From: a virus
Virus record (IMG/VR): IMGVR_UViG_3300050821_005532
Location: 1 to 49,548 of that record
Strand: one strand, 5' to 3'
DNA: 49,548 bases
Part shown: piece after piece, positions 1 through 8,519 of the stretch
Position numbering within the stretch: position 1 is the stretch's first letter
Layout: every line of letters begins with the position of its first letter
Notes under the pieces: model-generated
What the model saw: only the letters and a program-made list of their open reading frames with translations
Database searches by the model: none
What the model was told of the DNA's origin: nothing
Program-made: the position numbers and the translations under genes

Positions 1-18
1 GCACCTACAGGAGTCGAC

Positions 19-714
19 GTGAGCTTTGTCGAGGACCAGGCAAGGGCGTGGAGTGAGATACGGGAGTGGGCCGAGCAGGCTGAGGCGCACCCGCTGATCC
101 CGACCCAGCCCGGCGGCAGCTGGGACGGACCGGGCGCCAGCGTGGGCTGCACCAAGACGCTGCGCGAGCAGCTGCCGCAGCTGCTCAACTACCTGGGCGT
201 CATCACCATGCTGGATGCGGCGTGCGGCGACTGGAACTGGATGCGGATGGTGAACCTGAGCGGCATCAAGTACACCGGCTGGGACGTGGACCCCGGCCGG
301 GTGGAGCGGTGCAGGCAGCGGGTGGCGATGGGCGACTACATGGGGGAGGAGCGGCCCGCGGTGGTGTTCGAGCAGGTCAACCTCCTCACCGTCGAGCAGG
401 TGCCACGGTTCGACCTGATCCTGTGCCGCGATTTCCTCGGCCATCTCACCAACGACTACATCTGCGCGGTGCTCGACAAGTTCATGGCCAGCGGCACGCA
501 GTGGCTGCTGGCCACCACCTACCCGGACTCGACCAACCAGTTCGTCTACGACCCGAACGCCTACGCCTGGGCGGGCTACATGGAGCGGCCGGTGAATTTG
601 GAGGAGCCGCCCTTCTCGCTGCGCAAGGTGCAGGCGGTGCAGGAGGACCCCGGACCCGGCGGGGTGCTGACGGAGCAGCGGGAGCTGGGCCTCTTCCCGC
701 TGGCGCACGCATGA
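19..714 (+). CDS. Class I SAM-dependent methyltransferase-like protein (copy 1)
   Basis: A 231-residue protein with a Rossmann-type SAM-binding signature: motif I reads LDAACGDWNW with Asp66, followed by a motif-II-like acidic turn (GWDVD) and the strand FDLILCRDFLGHL. The GTG start is preceded by AGGAG at 9-13, five bases away. It is clearly paralogous to the protein at 1481-2143, which has LDAPCGDFTW and DLILCRDFLAHL at matching places. The substrate is unknown. Related small methyltransferases in phages can act on sugars, proteins or small molecules. The stop overlaps the next start (ATGA). Methyltransferase fold is fairly sure; function is not assigned. Confidence 0.75.
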   Translation: MSFVEDQARAWSEIREWAEQAEAHPLIPTQPGGSWDGPGASVGCTKTLREQLPQLLNYLGVITMLDAACGDWNWMRMVNLSGIKYTGWDVDPGRVERCRQRVAMGDYMGEERPAVVFEQVNLLTVEQVPRFDLILCRDFLGHLTNDYICAVLDKFMASGTQWLLATTYPDSTNQFVYDPNAYAWAGYMERPVNLEEPPFSLRKVQAVQEDPGPGGVLTEQRELGLFPLAHA

Positions 715-848
715 AGGCGCAGGAGATGGCGAACTGCCGGGACTGCGGGCAGGCCCGCCATGTGCGCGTGCTCAACCAGGACAACGTGTGCCCGTGGTGC
801 CTGCTGGCCTACGTGCTGATGACGCCGAATCCATACTTGAAGTCATGA
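711..848 (+). CDS. Tiny CxxC zinc-ribbon protein
   Basis: A 45-residue protein starting at the ATG that overlaps the upstream TGA (ATGA). It carries CRDC near the N-terminus and CPWC about 18 residues later, a four-cysteine arrangement typical of a small treble-clef or zinc-ribbon knuckle. Its stop again overlaps the next start (ATGA), so it is probably translationally coupled to both neighbours. The function is unknown. The same type of tiny CxxC protein recurs through the window. Confidence 0.6.
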   Translation: MKAQEMANCRDCGQARHVRVLNQDNVCPWCLLAYVLMTPNPYLKS

Positions 849-1117
849 TCCGGGCGCTGGCGCTGCTGTTGGCCATGCTGGTCGTCCTGGCGTGGCTGGG
901 AATGGCGGTGTTCCTCCTCCGGCGCCGTGCGCGGCGGCTCGCTCGCGCCAAGCGTGAGCAGGCTGCCCTGCTGGCGCGGGCGCAACAGCAGGACCAGTGG
1001 TTCTTGGAGGGCGACCCACGCGGGGTGTACGGCGATCCGCCGAGCAAGGGGCAGGGGACGATGCGCGTCAACGGCCACGACGTGTCGTGGATACAGTTCG
1101 ACTACGGACGGAGATAG
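845..1117 (+). CDS. Small single-pass membrane protein
   Basis: A 90-residue protein. Residues about 3-24 (ALALLLAMLVVLAWLGMAVF) form one strongly hydrophobic helix, followed at once by a basic cluster (RRRARRLARAKR), predicting N-out/C-in topology with a cytoplasmic tail. The ATG overlaps the previous stop (ATGA). An in-frame extension to a GTG-like start further upstream would overlap the previous gene and lacks this coupling. No family was recognised. Confidence 0.6.
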   Translation: MIRALALLLAMLVVLAWLGMAVFLLRRRARRLARAKREQAALLARAQQQDQWFLEGDPRGVYGDPPSKGQGTMRVNGHDVSWIQFDYGRR

Positions 1118-1119
1118 CC

Positions 1120-1479
1120 ATGACGGAGATAGTCGACCCCATGGACCTCGGCAGATTTGGCCGGGTGCCCGCCGCGCCACCGGGAACCCTGTACGTCCGG
1201 GATCCGGACGCGGTGCGCTCTGTCTCCATCAAGGCGCAGGTGGCGCTGTACGGGGCGCTGGGTGAGCCGGTGCCACAGCACCTGGCCGACCTGGCGGCGG
1301 CGCTGCCCGCCGTGGACGACCCGGACATCGTGCAGATCGAGACCGGCGCCGGCAGTCCGGTGTCGGAGGTGACACTGAGCGGGCAGGTGCCGGTGGCCTT
1401 CGATCCGCTGACCGGCAACGTGCTGGCGGTCGACTCCCCCAACCCGCTGGCGCCGCCGGTCGTCACGCCACCGTTCTGA
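1120..1479 (+). CDS. Hypothetical protein
   Basis: A 119-residue protein with no recognised domain. The ATG at 1120 has GGAG at 1110-1113 six bases upstream, which decides the start over longer in-frame options. The C-terminal half is rich in Pro, Val and Asp (for example GQVPVAFDPLTGNVLAV) and probably forms beta strands. It sits between the two methyltransferase paralogues and is one base short of touching the second. Confidence 0.55.
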   Translation: MTEIVDPMDLGRFGRVPAAPPGTLYVRDPDAVRSVSIKAQVALYGALGEPVPQHLADLAAALPAVDDPDIVQIETGAGSPVSEVTLSGQVPVAFDPLTGNVLAVDSPNPLAPPVVTPPF

Positions 1480-1480
1480 C

Positions 1481-2143
1481 ATGGAGTTCGCCGACATGCA
1501 GGCGCACGCCTGGGCCCAGATCGTCTCGGAGATGCGGTGCAACCCCAAGTTCGCGCTCATCAACGGCAGCCTCAACGGGCCCGGCAGCAGCATCGAGTTC
1601 ACCAAGGGGTTACGGGAGCGGCTGCCGTACCTGCTGTTGGAGTACCGGGTGCAGACGATGCTGGACGCGCCGTGCGGCGACTTCACGTGGATGCAGACGG
1701 TGGACATCAGCAACGTCTACAGCTACATCGGCATGGACGTGGACGAGCACCTGATCCAGCGCAACAAGACCAAGTACCGGAGCTGGAAAAACGTCTCCTT
1801 CGTGCGCACCAACCTGCTCAAGCAACGGCTGTTCCCGCGCCGCGACCTGATCCTGTGCCGGGACTTCCTGGCGCACCTGCCCAACGAGTACATCAACCAC
1901 ATGCTGGACAAGTTCCGGGCCAGCGGCAGCAAGTACCTGCTGGCCTCCAACTATCCCGGCGCCAGCAACGACTTCGAGTACAAGCCGATGGACTACCCGT
2001 GGCTGGGCTATATGGAGCACCAGCACGACCTGACCACCGAGCCCTTCAACCTGCACCAGATCGACCGGATACCCGAGCAGTCACCACCGGGCGGCGTGCT
2101 GGCCAACGAGCACGAGCTGGGGCTGTTCGACCTGAAAGTATGA
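1481..2143 (+). CDS. Class I SAM-dependent methyltransferase-like protein (copy 2)
   Basis: A 220-residue paralogue of the protein at 19-714. It shares motif I (LDAPCGDFTW, Asp62), the acidic turn GMDVDE, the strand RRDLILCRDFLAHLPNEY and a C-terminal PPGGVL..E.ELGLF segment. The two copies have diverged throughout, so the duplication is old, or they came in separately. Both keep the SAM-loop Gly and Asp residues, so both may be active. A strong inverted repeat follows the stop. Fold fairly sure, substrate unknown. Confidence 0.75.
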   Translation: MEFADMQAHAWAQIVSEMRCNPKFALINGSLNGPGSSIEFTKGLRERLPYLLLEYRVQTMLDAPCGDFTWMQTVDISNVYSYIGMDVDEHLIQRNKTKYRSWKNVSFVRTNLLKQRLFPRRDLILCRDFLAHLPNEYINHMLDKFRASGSKYLLASNYPGASNDFEYKPMDYPWLGYMEHQHDLTTEPFNLHQIDRIPEQSPPGGVLANEHELGLFDLKV

Positions 2144-2148
2144 GACAC

Positions 2149-2184
2149 GCGCGGCGGCTAAACCCGGAACCCTGGCCGCCGCGC
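2149..2184. repeat. 10-bp perfect inverted repeat (stem-loop) after methyltransferase copy 2
   Basis: GCGCGGCGGC at 2149-2158 pairs perfectly with GCCGCCGCGC at 2175-2184 around a 16-nt loop. It fills the only sizeable gap in this part, between the stop at 2143 and the ATG at 2190. No U-tract follows, so it could be a U-less actinobacterial-type terminator, an mRNA-stabilising hairpin, or a block on the next ribosome site. Confidence 0.55.
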
Positions 2185-2189
2185 CCACA

Positions 2190-2453
2190 ATGATCCGGGT
2201 GATGTGCAGGCGATGCGGCCACCCGCGCGAGGCGCACATCCTGGGTGCGGAACACAGGTGCCGCACGCGCATCGCCTACGACTGGGACGAGCGGCGCAAG
2301 ACCTTCAACCGCACCTGCCCGTGCCTCTGTCCGGGCTACCTGGGCGCACCAGTGGAACTCGGTCCGGGTGGCTGCCCGCATGAGTACGCGGGAATCCAAG
2401 CTGGCTGCGTACACTGCGGCCACGTACCGTCCTATCAGGAGCGGAGCAGTTAA
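2190..2453 (+). CDS. Cysteine-rich small zinc-binding-like protein
   Basis: An 87-residue protein with three cysteine groups: CRRCGH near the start, CPCLC in the middle, and CPHEY...GCVHCGH near the C-terminus. The pattern suggests one or two zinc sites. No clear Shine-Dalgarno precedes the ATG, and the ATG at 2202 is an alternative start. The start lies just after the stem-loop at 2149-2184. The stop TAA shares its last A with the next ATG. Function unknown. Confidence 0.55.
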   Translation: MIRVMCRRCGHPREAHILGAEHRCRTRIAYDWDERRKTFNRTCPCLCPGYLGAPVELGPGGCPHEYAGIQAGCVHCGHVPSYQERSS

Positions 2454-2764
2454 TGGCGCTAGGAAGACCAGAAGTCACACAAGTCGGGTACGGCGCCAGC
2501 GTGCGCGTGCTGCATGAAGACGGAACGGTGACGACCAGCAAGAATAGGCCCATGCAGCGTTTCGTGCTGTACCGGCACACGGACGTGAGCGGCACCAGCG
2601 GCACCGGGATCGTGGCCGAGGGCGTGGTGTTCTCGGACGGCAGCGCGGCGCTGCGGTGGCTCACCGACATCTCGTCCACCGCGCTGTACGCCAGCATCGA
2701 GGACCTGGTCAGCATCCACGGCCACGGGGGCAGCACGGAAGTGAGATGGGTTGATGGCGGGTAG
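2453..2764 (+). CDS. Hypothetical protein upstream of terminase
   Basis: A 103-residue protein of mixed composition, with no transmembrane segment and no recognised motif. Its ATG overlaps the preceding TAA (TAATG), and AGGAG lies about ten bases upstream. The C-terminus overlaps the start of the small terminase gene by 11 bases, so the three genes probably form one translational unit. Position just ahead of the terminase genes is the only hint of a role. Confidence 0.5.
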   Translation: MALGRPEVTQVGYGASVRVLHEDGTVTTSKNRPMQRFVLYRHTDVSGTSGTGIVAEGVVFSDGSAALRWLTDISSTALYASIEDLVSIHGHGGSTEVRWVDGG

Positions 2765-3203
2765 GCCACAGCTGCCGCGCGAGCAGAAGGAGCAGCGGGA
2801 CGCGCTGATCCTGCACCTGTTCCTGACCGGCTGGACTGAGCGGGAGATCGGCAAGCAGCCCCGGATCAACCTGCACGGCAGCCAGGTGCACCGCATCATC
2901 GTCAAGCAGTTGGAGATCGCGGCCGAGCGGTTCGGGCTGATCAGCGAGAAGGCGCTCATCGTCTACAGCGAGCGGCTGGAAATGCTCATCAAGGCCATCT
3001 GGCCACGCGCCTTCGGGGACAAGGACCCCAAGGCCATCGAGGTGGCGCGGCGGTTACTGGACCAGCAGGCCAAGCTCTACCAGATCACCGACGACCGGAT
3101 GGGGATGCCGCTGGCGCCCATTGGCGACAACGACCTGGCCGACGACGTGGTGGAGCTGCAGAAGTACCGGGAGCGACACCGCAAGCCGCCCGACGCCATG
3201 TAG
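2754..3203 (+). CDS. Terminase small subunit-like protein
   Basis: A 149-residue protein directly upstream of the large terminase. Residues about 15-55 look like a helix-turn-helix (LFLTGWTEREIGKQPRIN followed by a HGSQVHRIIVKQL recognition-like helix). The rest is helical, as expected for a DNA-recognition and oligomerisation region. A TTG lies one codon before the ATG; ATG is preferred. The assignment rests on position, size and the HTH rather than on a specific family signature. Confidence 0.6.
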   Translation: MAGRPQLPREQKEQRDALILHLFLTGWTEREIGKQPRINLHGSQVHRIIVKQLEIAAERFGLISEKALIVYSERLEMLIKAIWPRAFGDKDPKAIEVARRLLDQQAKLYQITDDRMGMPLAPIGDNDLADDVVELQKYRERHRKPPDAM

Positions 3204-3207
3204 TTAA

Positions 3208-4824
3208 ATGACCACCCTGGCAACAGAAGACGTACGGACCCTCGGCAGCACGCTGCCGCGGCTGATGACGAAACCGCTGCCCGCCAACTGCCAGTCGTTC
3301 GCAGGTTCCGAGGAGTTCTGCCCGTGCGGCTGCGGCCTCAACAACGTCACCAGCTGGGGTGCCAGCTGCATCTTCTTCCTGGAACGGATATGGGGCTGGA
3401 CGCTGCTGCCCTGGCAGATCTGGCTGTATTGGCACGCACTCGAGAAACGGCTGGACCACACCGGCTTCCGGTTCCAAACCCTGGTGGTCATGGTCGGGCG
3501 GCAGCAGGGCAAGACGCGGTGGATCAAGGGCATCGGACTGTGGCGGCTGTTCATGAACGAGTACGGCCACGCCAGCAAGACGTGCCCGGCGGCGCGCGTC
3601 GCCGTCATCGCGGCACAGAACCTGGACTACGCCGAGGGCATGCTGAGCGAGGTCGTCGACGAAATCCGCGAGCACCCGGTGCTGTGCCGGGAGCTGATCA
3701 ACCACCGCGTCACCAACGGGCGGCACCGCGCTGTGCTGACCAACCGCCGCCTCTGGCGCGCGGCCACCGCCAGCCGCAAGGGCGCGCGCTCCCTCACCGT
3801 GCACCTGGCCATGCTGGACGAGGTAAGAGAGCACACCACCTGGGACGCCTACAACGCCATCGCGCCCACCACCACGGTGGCGATGTACGGCCAGGTCATC
3901 TGCACCAGCAACGCGGGGGACGCACGCAGCGAGGTGCTGCGCTCGCTGCGGGAAGGCGCGCTGCGCCGGATCACCACCGACACCACCGAGGACGCCAAGG
4001 TGGGCATGTGGGAGTGGAGCGTCCCGATGGACGTGGACCCGCGCGATCCCCGGTACTGGTACCTGAGCCTGCCCGCGATGGGCCGGCTGGCCGACTTCAC
4101 CATCGAAACGGTGAAGGGCTACTTCGAGGCGATGCAGTACAAGAACATGCCGGGCTTCCAGACCGAGTACCTGTGCCAGTGGGTGGATGCCATGGAGCCG
4201 GGCATCATCCCGGCCGAGTACTGGCAGAACGGCATGGACGGTGCCAGCCGCCGTGCGGAGGGAGCACCCGTGTATGCCGCACTCGACGTGAACTACGACC
4301 GCACCCACTCCTACATCGCCGTGGCCGCCAAGCGCCCGGACGGCTACCTGCACATCGAGATCGCGCAGGCGGCACGCGGCACGGACTGGGTGGTGCCGTA
4401 CCTGGCCGAGCGGAAGACGAAGTGGAAGGGTGTGGCCGTGCAGAAGACCGGCGCACCGGCCAGCGGGATGATCACCGAGCTACAGGATGCCGGGGTGCCG
4501 GTGGTCGAGTGGGGCCCCGGCACCGAGTTGACCGGCGGCTGCGGCCTGTTTTACGACAAGATCGTCCAGGGCGAGGTTTTCCATAGGCCCAGCCTCGTCC
4601 TGGACCGGGCGGCGGCGTCGACCCTCTCCCGCCGGGTCAACGACGCCTGGATCTTCGACCGCCGCAACAGCCCGGTGGACGCCGCGCCACTGGTCGCGTG
4701 CGCGGCAGCGGTATGGCTGTCGGAGAATTTCGTCGAGCCCATCCACCCGGAGATACATGCGTGGCCGGACGAGGAGACATTGGCGCAATGGGAGAGAGAG
4801 GCAGAGGAGAAATGGGGAAAGTGA
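3208..4824 (+). CDS. terL: Terminase large subunit (packaging ATPase-nuclease)
   Basis: 538 residues, the normal size. The motor ATPase has a Walker A-like GRQQGKT at residues 97-103 and a Walker B strand LAMLDE with Asp204 and Glu205. A C-terminal RNase H-like nuclease starts around residue 355 with the acidic strand YAALDVNYDRTHSYIAV (Asp360), and a later acidic site sits near NSPVDAAPLVACAAA. It translocates DNA into the prohead through the portal and cuts concatemers. It lies four bases after the small-subunit-like gene, and its last 13 bases overlap the next gene. Identification is firm. Confidence 0.93.
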   Translation: MTTLATEDVRTLGSTLPRLMTKPLPANCQSFAGSEEFCPCGCGLNNVTSWGASCIFFLERIWGWTLLPWQIWLYWHALEKRLDHTGFRFQTLVVMVGRQQGKTRWIKGIGLWRLFMNEYGHASKTCPAARVAVIAAQNLDYAEGMLSEVVDEIREHPVLCRELINHRVTNGRHRAVLTNRRLWRAATASRKGARSLTVHLAMLDEVREHTTWDAYNAIAPTTTVAMYGQVICTSNAGDARSEVLRSLREGALRRITTDTTEDAKVGMWEWSVPMDVDPRDPRYWYLSLPAMGRLADFTIETVKGYFEAMQYKNMPGFQTEYLCQWVDAMEPGIIPAEYWQNGMDGASRRAEGAPVYAALDVNYDRTHSYIAVAAKRPDGYLHIEIAQAARGTDWVVPYLAERKTKWKGVAVQKTGAPASGMITELQDAGVPVVEWGPGTELTGGCGLFYDKIVQGEVFHRPSLVLDRAAASTLSRRVNDAWIFDRRNSPVDAAPLVACAAAVWLSENFVEPIHPEIHAWPDEETLAQWEREAEEKWGK

Positions 4825-5216
4825 TCTGGCAGCCGGAGGCCGTGAAGCCGGAGGACATGAAGGCCGACGTGCCCATTGGGGAGCGGCTGGGTAGCGAACG
4901 TTTGTACGATCCGAACCTGCCGCCGATCCGGCCACCAACAGAGCTGGACACGGTAGTACGCCGCCGAGGGCGCCCGAGGGGTAAACGGACCAAAAACGCG
5001 CCCACCCCACCACAAGCGGTACTTTCCAATGTCCCGGCAGAGTCGAAAAAAGCCGAGGTAAATTGGCGGGATTTTGTCGCAAATGCGCTGCAATTGACCG
5101 GAATCGTCGCAATTACGGTCGGATGCGGTCTGATCGCCCTATGGCTGGCGCTGGTCGTGGGAGGCGTTGCTCTCGTCGTTCTGGGCGTGGCGACAGGCCT
5201 CAATCACGCAGAGTAG
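4812..5216 (+). CDS. Membrane protein with charged N-terminus and two C-terminal helices
   Basis: A 134-residue protein. Residues 1-90 are polar and basic, with an RRRGRPRGKRTK stretch resembling an AT-hook-like or nucleic-acid-binding patch. Residues about 95-130 form two close hydrophobic segments (IVAITVGCGLIALWLALVV and GGVALVVLGVATGL). The ATG at 4812 follows a GAGGAGA ribosome site inside the terminase end; the ATG at 4788 is an alternative. Role unknown; the position between terminase and portal is unusual for a membrane protein. Confidence 0.55.
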   Translation: MGKVIWQPEAVKPEDMKADVPIGERLGSERLYDPNLPPIRPPTELDTVVRRRGRPRGKRTKNAPTPPQAVLSNVPAESKKAEVNWRDFVANALQLTGIVAITVGCGLIALWLALVVGGVALVVLGVATGLNHAE

Positions 5217-5251
5217 TGGGACAATCCGCCGCAGTAGACGAAGGGTTAGCG

Positions 5252-5374
5252 ATGAAGTGCACCCAATGCGAGGCCGAGGGCCGCACCGGACCGATTGAGT
5301 ACACGCGGGTGGACGATGACAACTGGCAGTGCGACCGGGGCCACGTCCAGGACTGGACCGTTGTAACGGTATGA
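5252..5374 (+). CDS. Tiny CxxC protein
   Basis: A 40-residue protein with CTQC near the N-terminus and a single later Cys in NWQCDRGH, plausibly a zinc knuckle using CxxC plus Cys/His. GAAGG lies about eight bases before the ATG. The stop overlaps the portal start (ATGA), which argues that it is really translated. Function unknown. Confidence 0.55.
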   Translation: MKCTQCEAEGRTGPIEYTRVDDDNWQCDRGHVQDWTVVTV

Positions 5375-6693
5375 GCATCCTGGGCCGCCTGGTGCAACGG
5401 CCATCGGCAGGGGTTGCGGAGCAGCGCACCCTGACGTCGTCCAACTTCGTGCCGCCGCCAGCCGTGGGCGTGCTGGACGACTACGTGGGCGTGCATCGCG
5501 CCATGTCCAACCTCACCGTCATGGCCTGCGTGCGGCTGTTGGCCGACACCATCGCCAGCCTGCCGTGGAAGGCGTACCGGCGGGACGGCAACGGGGTGCC
5601 GGTCGAGGTCAACCCGCAACCGGCCATTCTGCGCCAGCCCTTCCCAGGCTTCGACCTGTTCGAGTACAAGTGGCAGATGGTGGCGTCGCTGGCGCTGCGC
5701 GGCAACTTCTACGGCATGGTGACCAGCTGGGACAAGCTGATGCGGCCCACCGCGCTGCTGCCGCTGCACCCGGACTCGGTGTTCCTGGAACGCAGGCCGG
5801 ACATCCTGATGTGGTTCGACCCGATCTACCGGGTGATGGGCCAGCGGGTGCCGGAAGAGGACATGGTGCACATCCGCCGCTTCACCATGCCGGGCGAGCC
5901 GTGGGGGCTGAGCCCGGTGCGCCAGGCGGCGGTCGCCATTGGCATGGGGCTGGCTGCCGAGGAGTACGGCTATCGCTACTTCCGCGAGAGCGCGAACCCC
6001 AGCGGGATGCTGATGACCGATCAGGACCTGGACGACGCGGCGGTGACGCGCCAGCAGCAGGCGTGGATCGCCACCCACGGCGGGCGGCGACTGCCGGCCA
6101 TCCTCACCGGCGGCTTCAAGTGGCAGAACCTGACCATCTCGCCGGATGAGAGCCAGTTCCTGGAAACCCGCCGGTTCCAGCGCGGCGACATCGCGATGAT
6201 GTACGGGATACCGCCGCACATGATCGGCGACGTGGAGAAGTCCACCAGCTGGGGCACCGGCATCGAGCAGCAGACGATAGGCGCCATCACCTACACCTTC
6301 CGGGGCTGGACGTCGCCCATCGAATCCGTGTTCTCCTCCCTGCTGCCCAGCGGCCAGTACGTCCGGTTCGACTACAACAACCTGCTGCGCGGGGACATCA
6401 AGACCCGCTACGCCGCCTACGACCAGGCCATCCACAGCGGCTGGCTGAACGTGAACGAGGTGCGCAACCGCGAGCAGTTGGAGCCCATCGGCAAGACCGG
6501 CGACATCTACCTGCAGCCGGTCAACTACGCGCCGCTCGGCTTCATGCCCGCCGCGCCCGGTGCGCCGCTGCCCACCAAGCCGCCAGCGGAGCGGCCGGAT
6601 AGCGAGCCCATTGCCGGTGGTGAGCAGGACACCCAGGTCGCCGCCGGATACTACCCATACCCGCCGAACGGAAACGGCTACGCCCGACGATGA
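5371..6693 (+). CDS. Portal protein, HK97-like
   Basis: 440 residues. Family landmarks in order: VMACVRLLADTIASLPW near residue 50, the region around RGNFYGMV, GLSPVRQAA followed by a helix and YFRESANPSGML, then YGIPPHMIGDVEKSTSWG and the C-terminal helix region GDIKTRYAAY...NVNEVRNREQL. It forms the dodecameric ring at the capsid vertex through which DNA enters and leaves. The ATG overlaps the preceding stop, and the gene sits between terminase and prohead protease as usual. Identification is firm. Confidence 0.92.
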   Translation: MSILGRLVQRPSAGVAEQRTLTSSNFVPPPAVGVLDDYVGVHRAMSNLTVMACVRLLADTIASLPWKAYRRDGNGVPVEVNPQPAILRQPFPGFDLFEYKWQMVASLALRGNFYGMVTSWDKLMRPTALLPLHPDSVFLERRPDILMWFDPIYRVMGQRVPEEDMVHIRRFTMPGEPWGLSPVRQAAVAIGMGLAAEEYGYRYFRESANPSGMLMTDQDLDDAAVTRQQQAWIATHGGRRLPAILTGGFKWQNLTISPDESQFLETRRFQRGDIAMMYGIPPHMIGDVEKSTSWGTGIEQQTIGAITYTFRGWTSPIESVFSSLLPSGQYVRFDYNNLLRGDIKTRYAAYDQAIHSGWLNVNEVRNREQLEPIGKTGDIYLQPVNYAPLGFMPAAPGAPLPTKPPAERPDSEPIAGGEQDTQVAAGYYPYPPNGNGYARR

Positions 6694-6704
6694 AAGAGGA
6701 CACC

Positions 6705-8519
6705 ATGGACCACCGCAATCGCCTGAAGCTGATCGACGTTCCGGAGCGCCGTGCGCTGGCCCAACCGCTGGAACTGCGCAAGGACGCGGCCAGCGGCCAA
6801 CTGGTGATGGAGGGGTACGCCGCCACCTGGGAGCCGTACGACTGCTACGGCGGCCCGGAGCGCGGCGGCTGGGTGGAGCAGCTGGACAAGCGTGCCATGG
6901 ACCGCACGCTGGCCGAGAGCCCGGACCTGATGCTGCTGGTCAACCACGAGGGGCTGCCGCTGGCCCGGACCAAGAGCGGCAACCTGTTCCTCAGCACCGA
7001 CAGCCGCGGGCTGAAGATGCGGGCACTGCTGGACCCGAACGACCCGGACGTGCAGCGCATTGCGCCCAAGATGCAGAGCACTGAGGCCCGCAAGCCGCTG
7101 CTGGACGAGATGTCCTTCTCCTTCCGGGTCAAGGACCAGCAGTGGAACGACAGCTTCAGCCACCGGATGATCACCGAGCTGAGCCTGCAGAAGGGCGATG
7201 TCTCGGTGGTCAACTACGGGATGAACCCGAACACGCACGCCATCATGTCCACCGACGCGGTGGGCGCGCTGGCCAGCCTGTCCAACGAGGGCCTGTTGGA
7301 GGTGCGCAAGATGGACCGCACCCAACTGCTCGACGCCCTGCAGACGCTGCAGCGGGCCTGGCGCGCTACCGGCGCCGACGAGGACGAGCCGGACGACGAG
7401 GAGGAGAAGGCCTTCGCCGGTAAGAAGGCCGCACCGTTCAAGAAGGGCGGCGGCAAAGCCGACGACGACAACGAGGACGACGACGGCAAGCGCGGCACCA
7501 TGGTCAACTTCGACGGCAGCCACCTGCTGTACGAGGGGCAGTGCGTGACGTGCGCCAACGACCGGGCCACCGGCAAGTACGGCAACGTGAAGTACGCGGA
7601 CCCGGGCTACCTGGGCCCGGACGGCAAGCAGGCGCACGACGGCAACGGGGTGAAGCGCTACCCCATCGACGAGGCCCATGTGCAGGCCGCGTGGAGCTAC
7701 ATCAACATGCCCAAGAACCAGAAGGGTTACACCGCCGAGCAGCTGGCGTCGATCAAGAGCAAGATCAAGGCGGCGATGAAGGAGCATGGGCACGACGTGA
7801 GCGAGGACAAGGCGGTCGCCGCCGCCTACGTGGACGTGGTGCCGCGCATGATCGATCCCGGCATCAACAACGCCGACGTGTGCGCCGTCGAGGCGGTGCG
7901 CAGCATGACCGGGGGCACCACCCTGGTCGCGGTGATGAGCGACGGCAGCCGGGTGCCGCTGCCCTCCTTCCGGCAGTCGGGCCAGTTCGTCAGCTCACCC
8001 ACACCCGGTGCCCCGATCCAGGGCAGCGGGCGCGGCTGGGCCGGACCCGGATACGACTGGCAGCCGCTGGGCGACAACCCGGATCCGCACTACGCCCCGT
8101 ACACCACCGACGCACCGCAGCCGGGACAGACCGAGGTCAACCCGGCCAACATGCCCGCACTGGACACCTTGCATGTGGCGGCCAGCCCGCACGCCGGAGA
8201 CGTGCCGGTGCCGGGACCGGGAGATACCGGCGCCGGCACCTTCGTGCCGAACTTCCAGAACGGCTCGCACCTGCGCGCCAAGGGCGAGGAGCCGGACGAC
8301 GACGAGCCGGACGACGACGAGGACGACCAGCGCGCCATGGCCAACCCGCCGCAGCAGGTGGATGACGTGCACGACGACGAGGACGACGTGGACGGCATGG
8401 GCGACGAGCAGATCACCCTGAATGTGGACGACCGGCTGCGCGAGCTGCGCAAGGAAGGCGAACTGCCTGATCTGCCCACGCTCGACCAGGCGGCAGGGTA
8501 CTTGCGGCAACTGGCGTGA
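6705..8519 (+). CDS. HK97-type prohead protease fused to an extra domain and acidic tail
   Basis: 604 residues, about three times the usual protease. Residues 1-215 are the herpes-type assembly protease with catalytic His81 (LLVNHEGLPLAR) and Ser137 (EMSFSFRV). Residues about 225-262 are Asp/Glu-rich. Residues about 266-375 form a second module (KYADPGYLGPDGK...YPIDEAHVQAAWSYIN) that I know as a separate domain in phage proteins. The C-terminus has two more acidic runs. The start has AAAGAGGA four bases upstream; an ATG at 6690 overlapping the portal stop is the alternative. The acidic tail could serve as scaffold, since no separate scaffold gene is visible. Confidence 0.85.
   Translation: MDHRNRLKLIDVPERRALAQPLELRKDAASGQLVMEGYAATWEPYDCYGGPERGGWVEQLDKRAMDRTLAESPDLMLLVNHEGLPLARTKSGNLFLSTDSRGLKMRALLDPNDPDVQRIAPKMQSTEARKPLLDEMSFSFRVKDQQWNDSFSHRMITELSLQKGDVSVVNYGMNPNTHAIMSTDAVGALASLSNEGLLEVRKMDRTQLLDALQTLQRAWRATGADEDEPDDEEEKAFAGKKAAPFKKGGGKADDDNEDDDGKRGTMVNFDGSHLLYEGQCVTCANDRATGKYGNVKYADPGYLGPDGKQAHDGNGVKRYPIDEAHVQAAWSYINMPKNQKGYTAEQLASIKSKIKAAMKEHGHDVSEDKAVAAAYVDVVPRMIDPGINNADVCAVEAVRSMTGGTTLVAVMSDGSRVPLPSFRQSGQFVSSPTPGAPIQGSGRGWAGPGYDWQPLGDNPDPHYAPYTTDAPQPGQTEVNPANMPALDTLHVAASPHAGDVPVPGPGDTGAGTFVPNFQNGSHLRAKGEEPDDDEPDDDEDDQRAMANPPQQVDDVHDDEDDVDGMGDEQITLNVDDRLRELRKEGELPDLPTLDQAAGYLRQLA

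Noticed and set aside
222-710. Upstream extension of the tiny CxxC gene within methyltransferase copy 1
   Set aside because: The extension is a shadow of the methyltransferase frame. The coupled ATG at 711 is the natural start.
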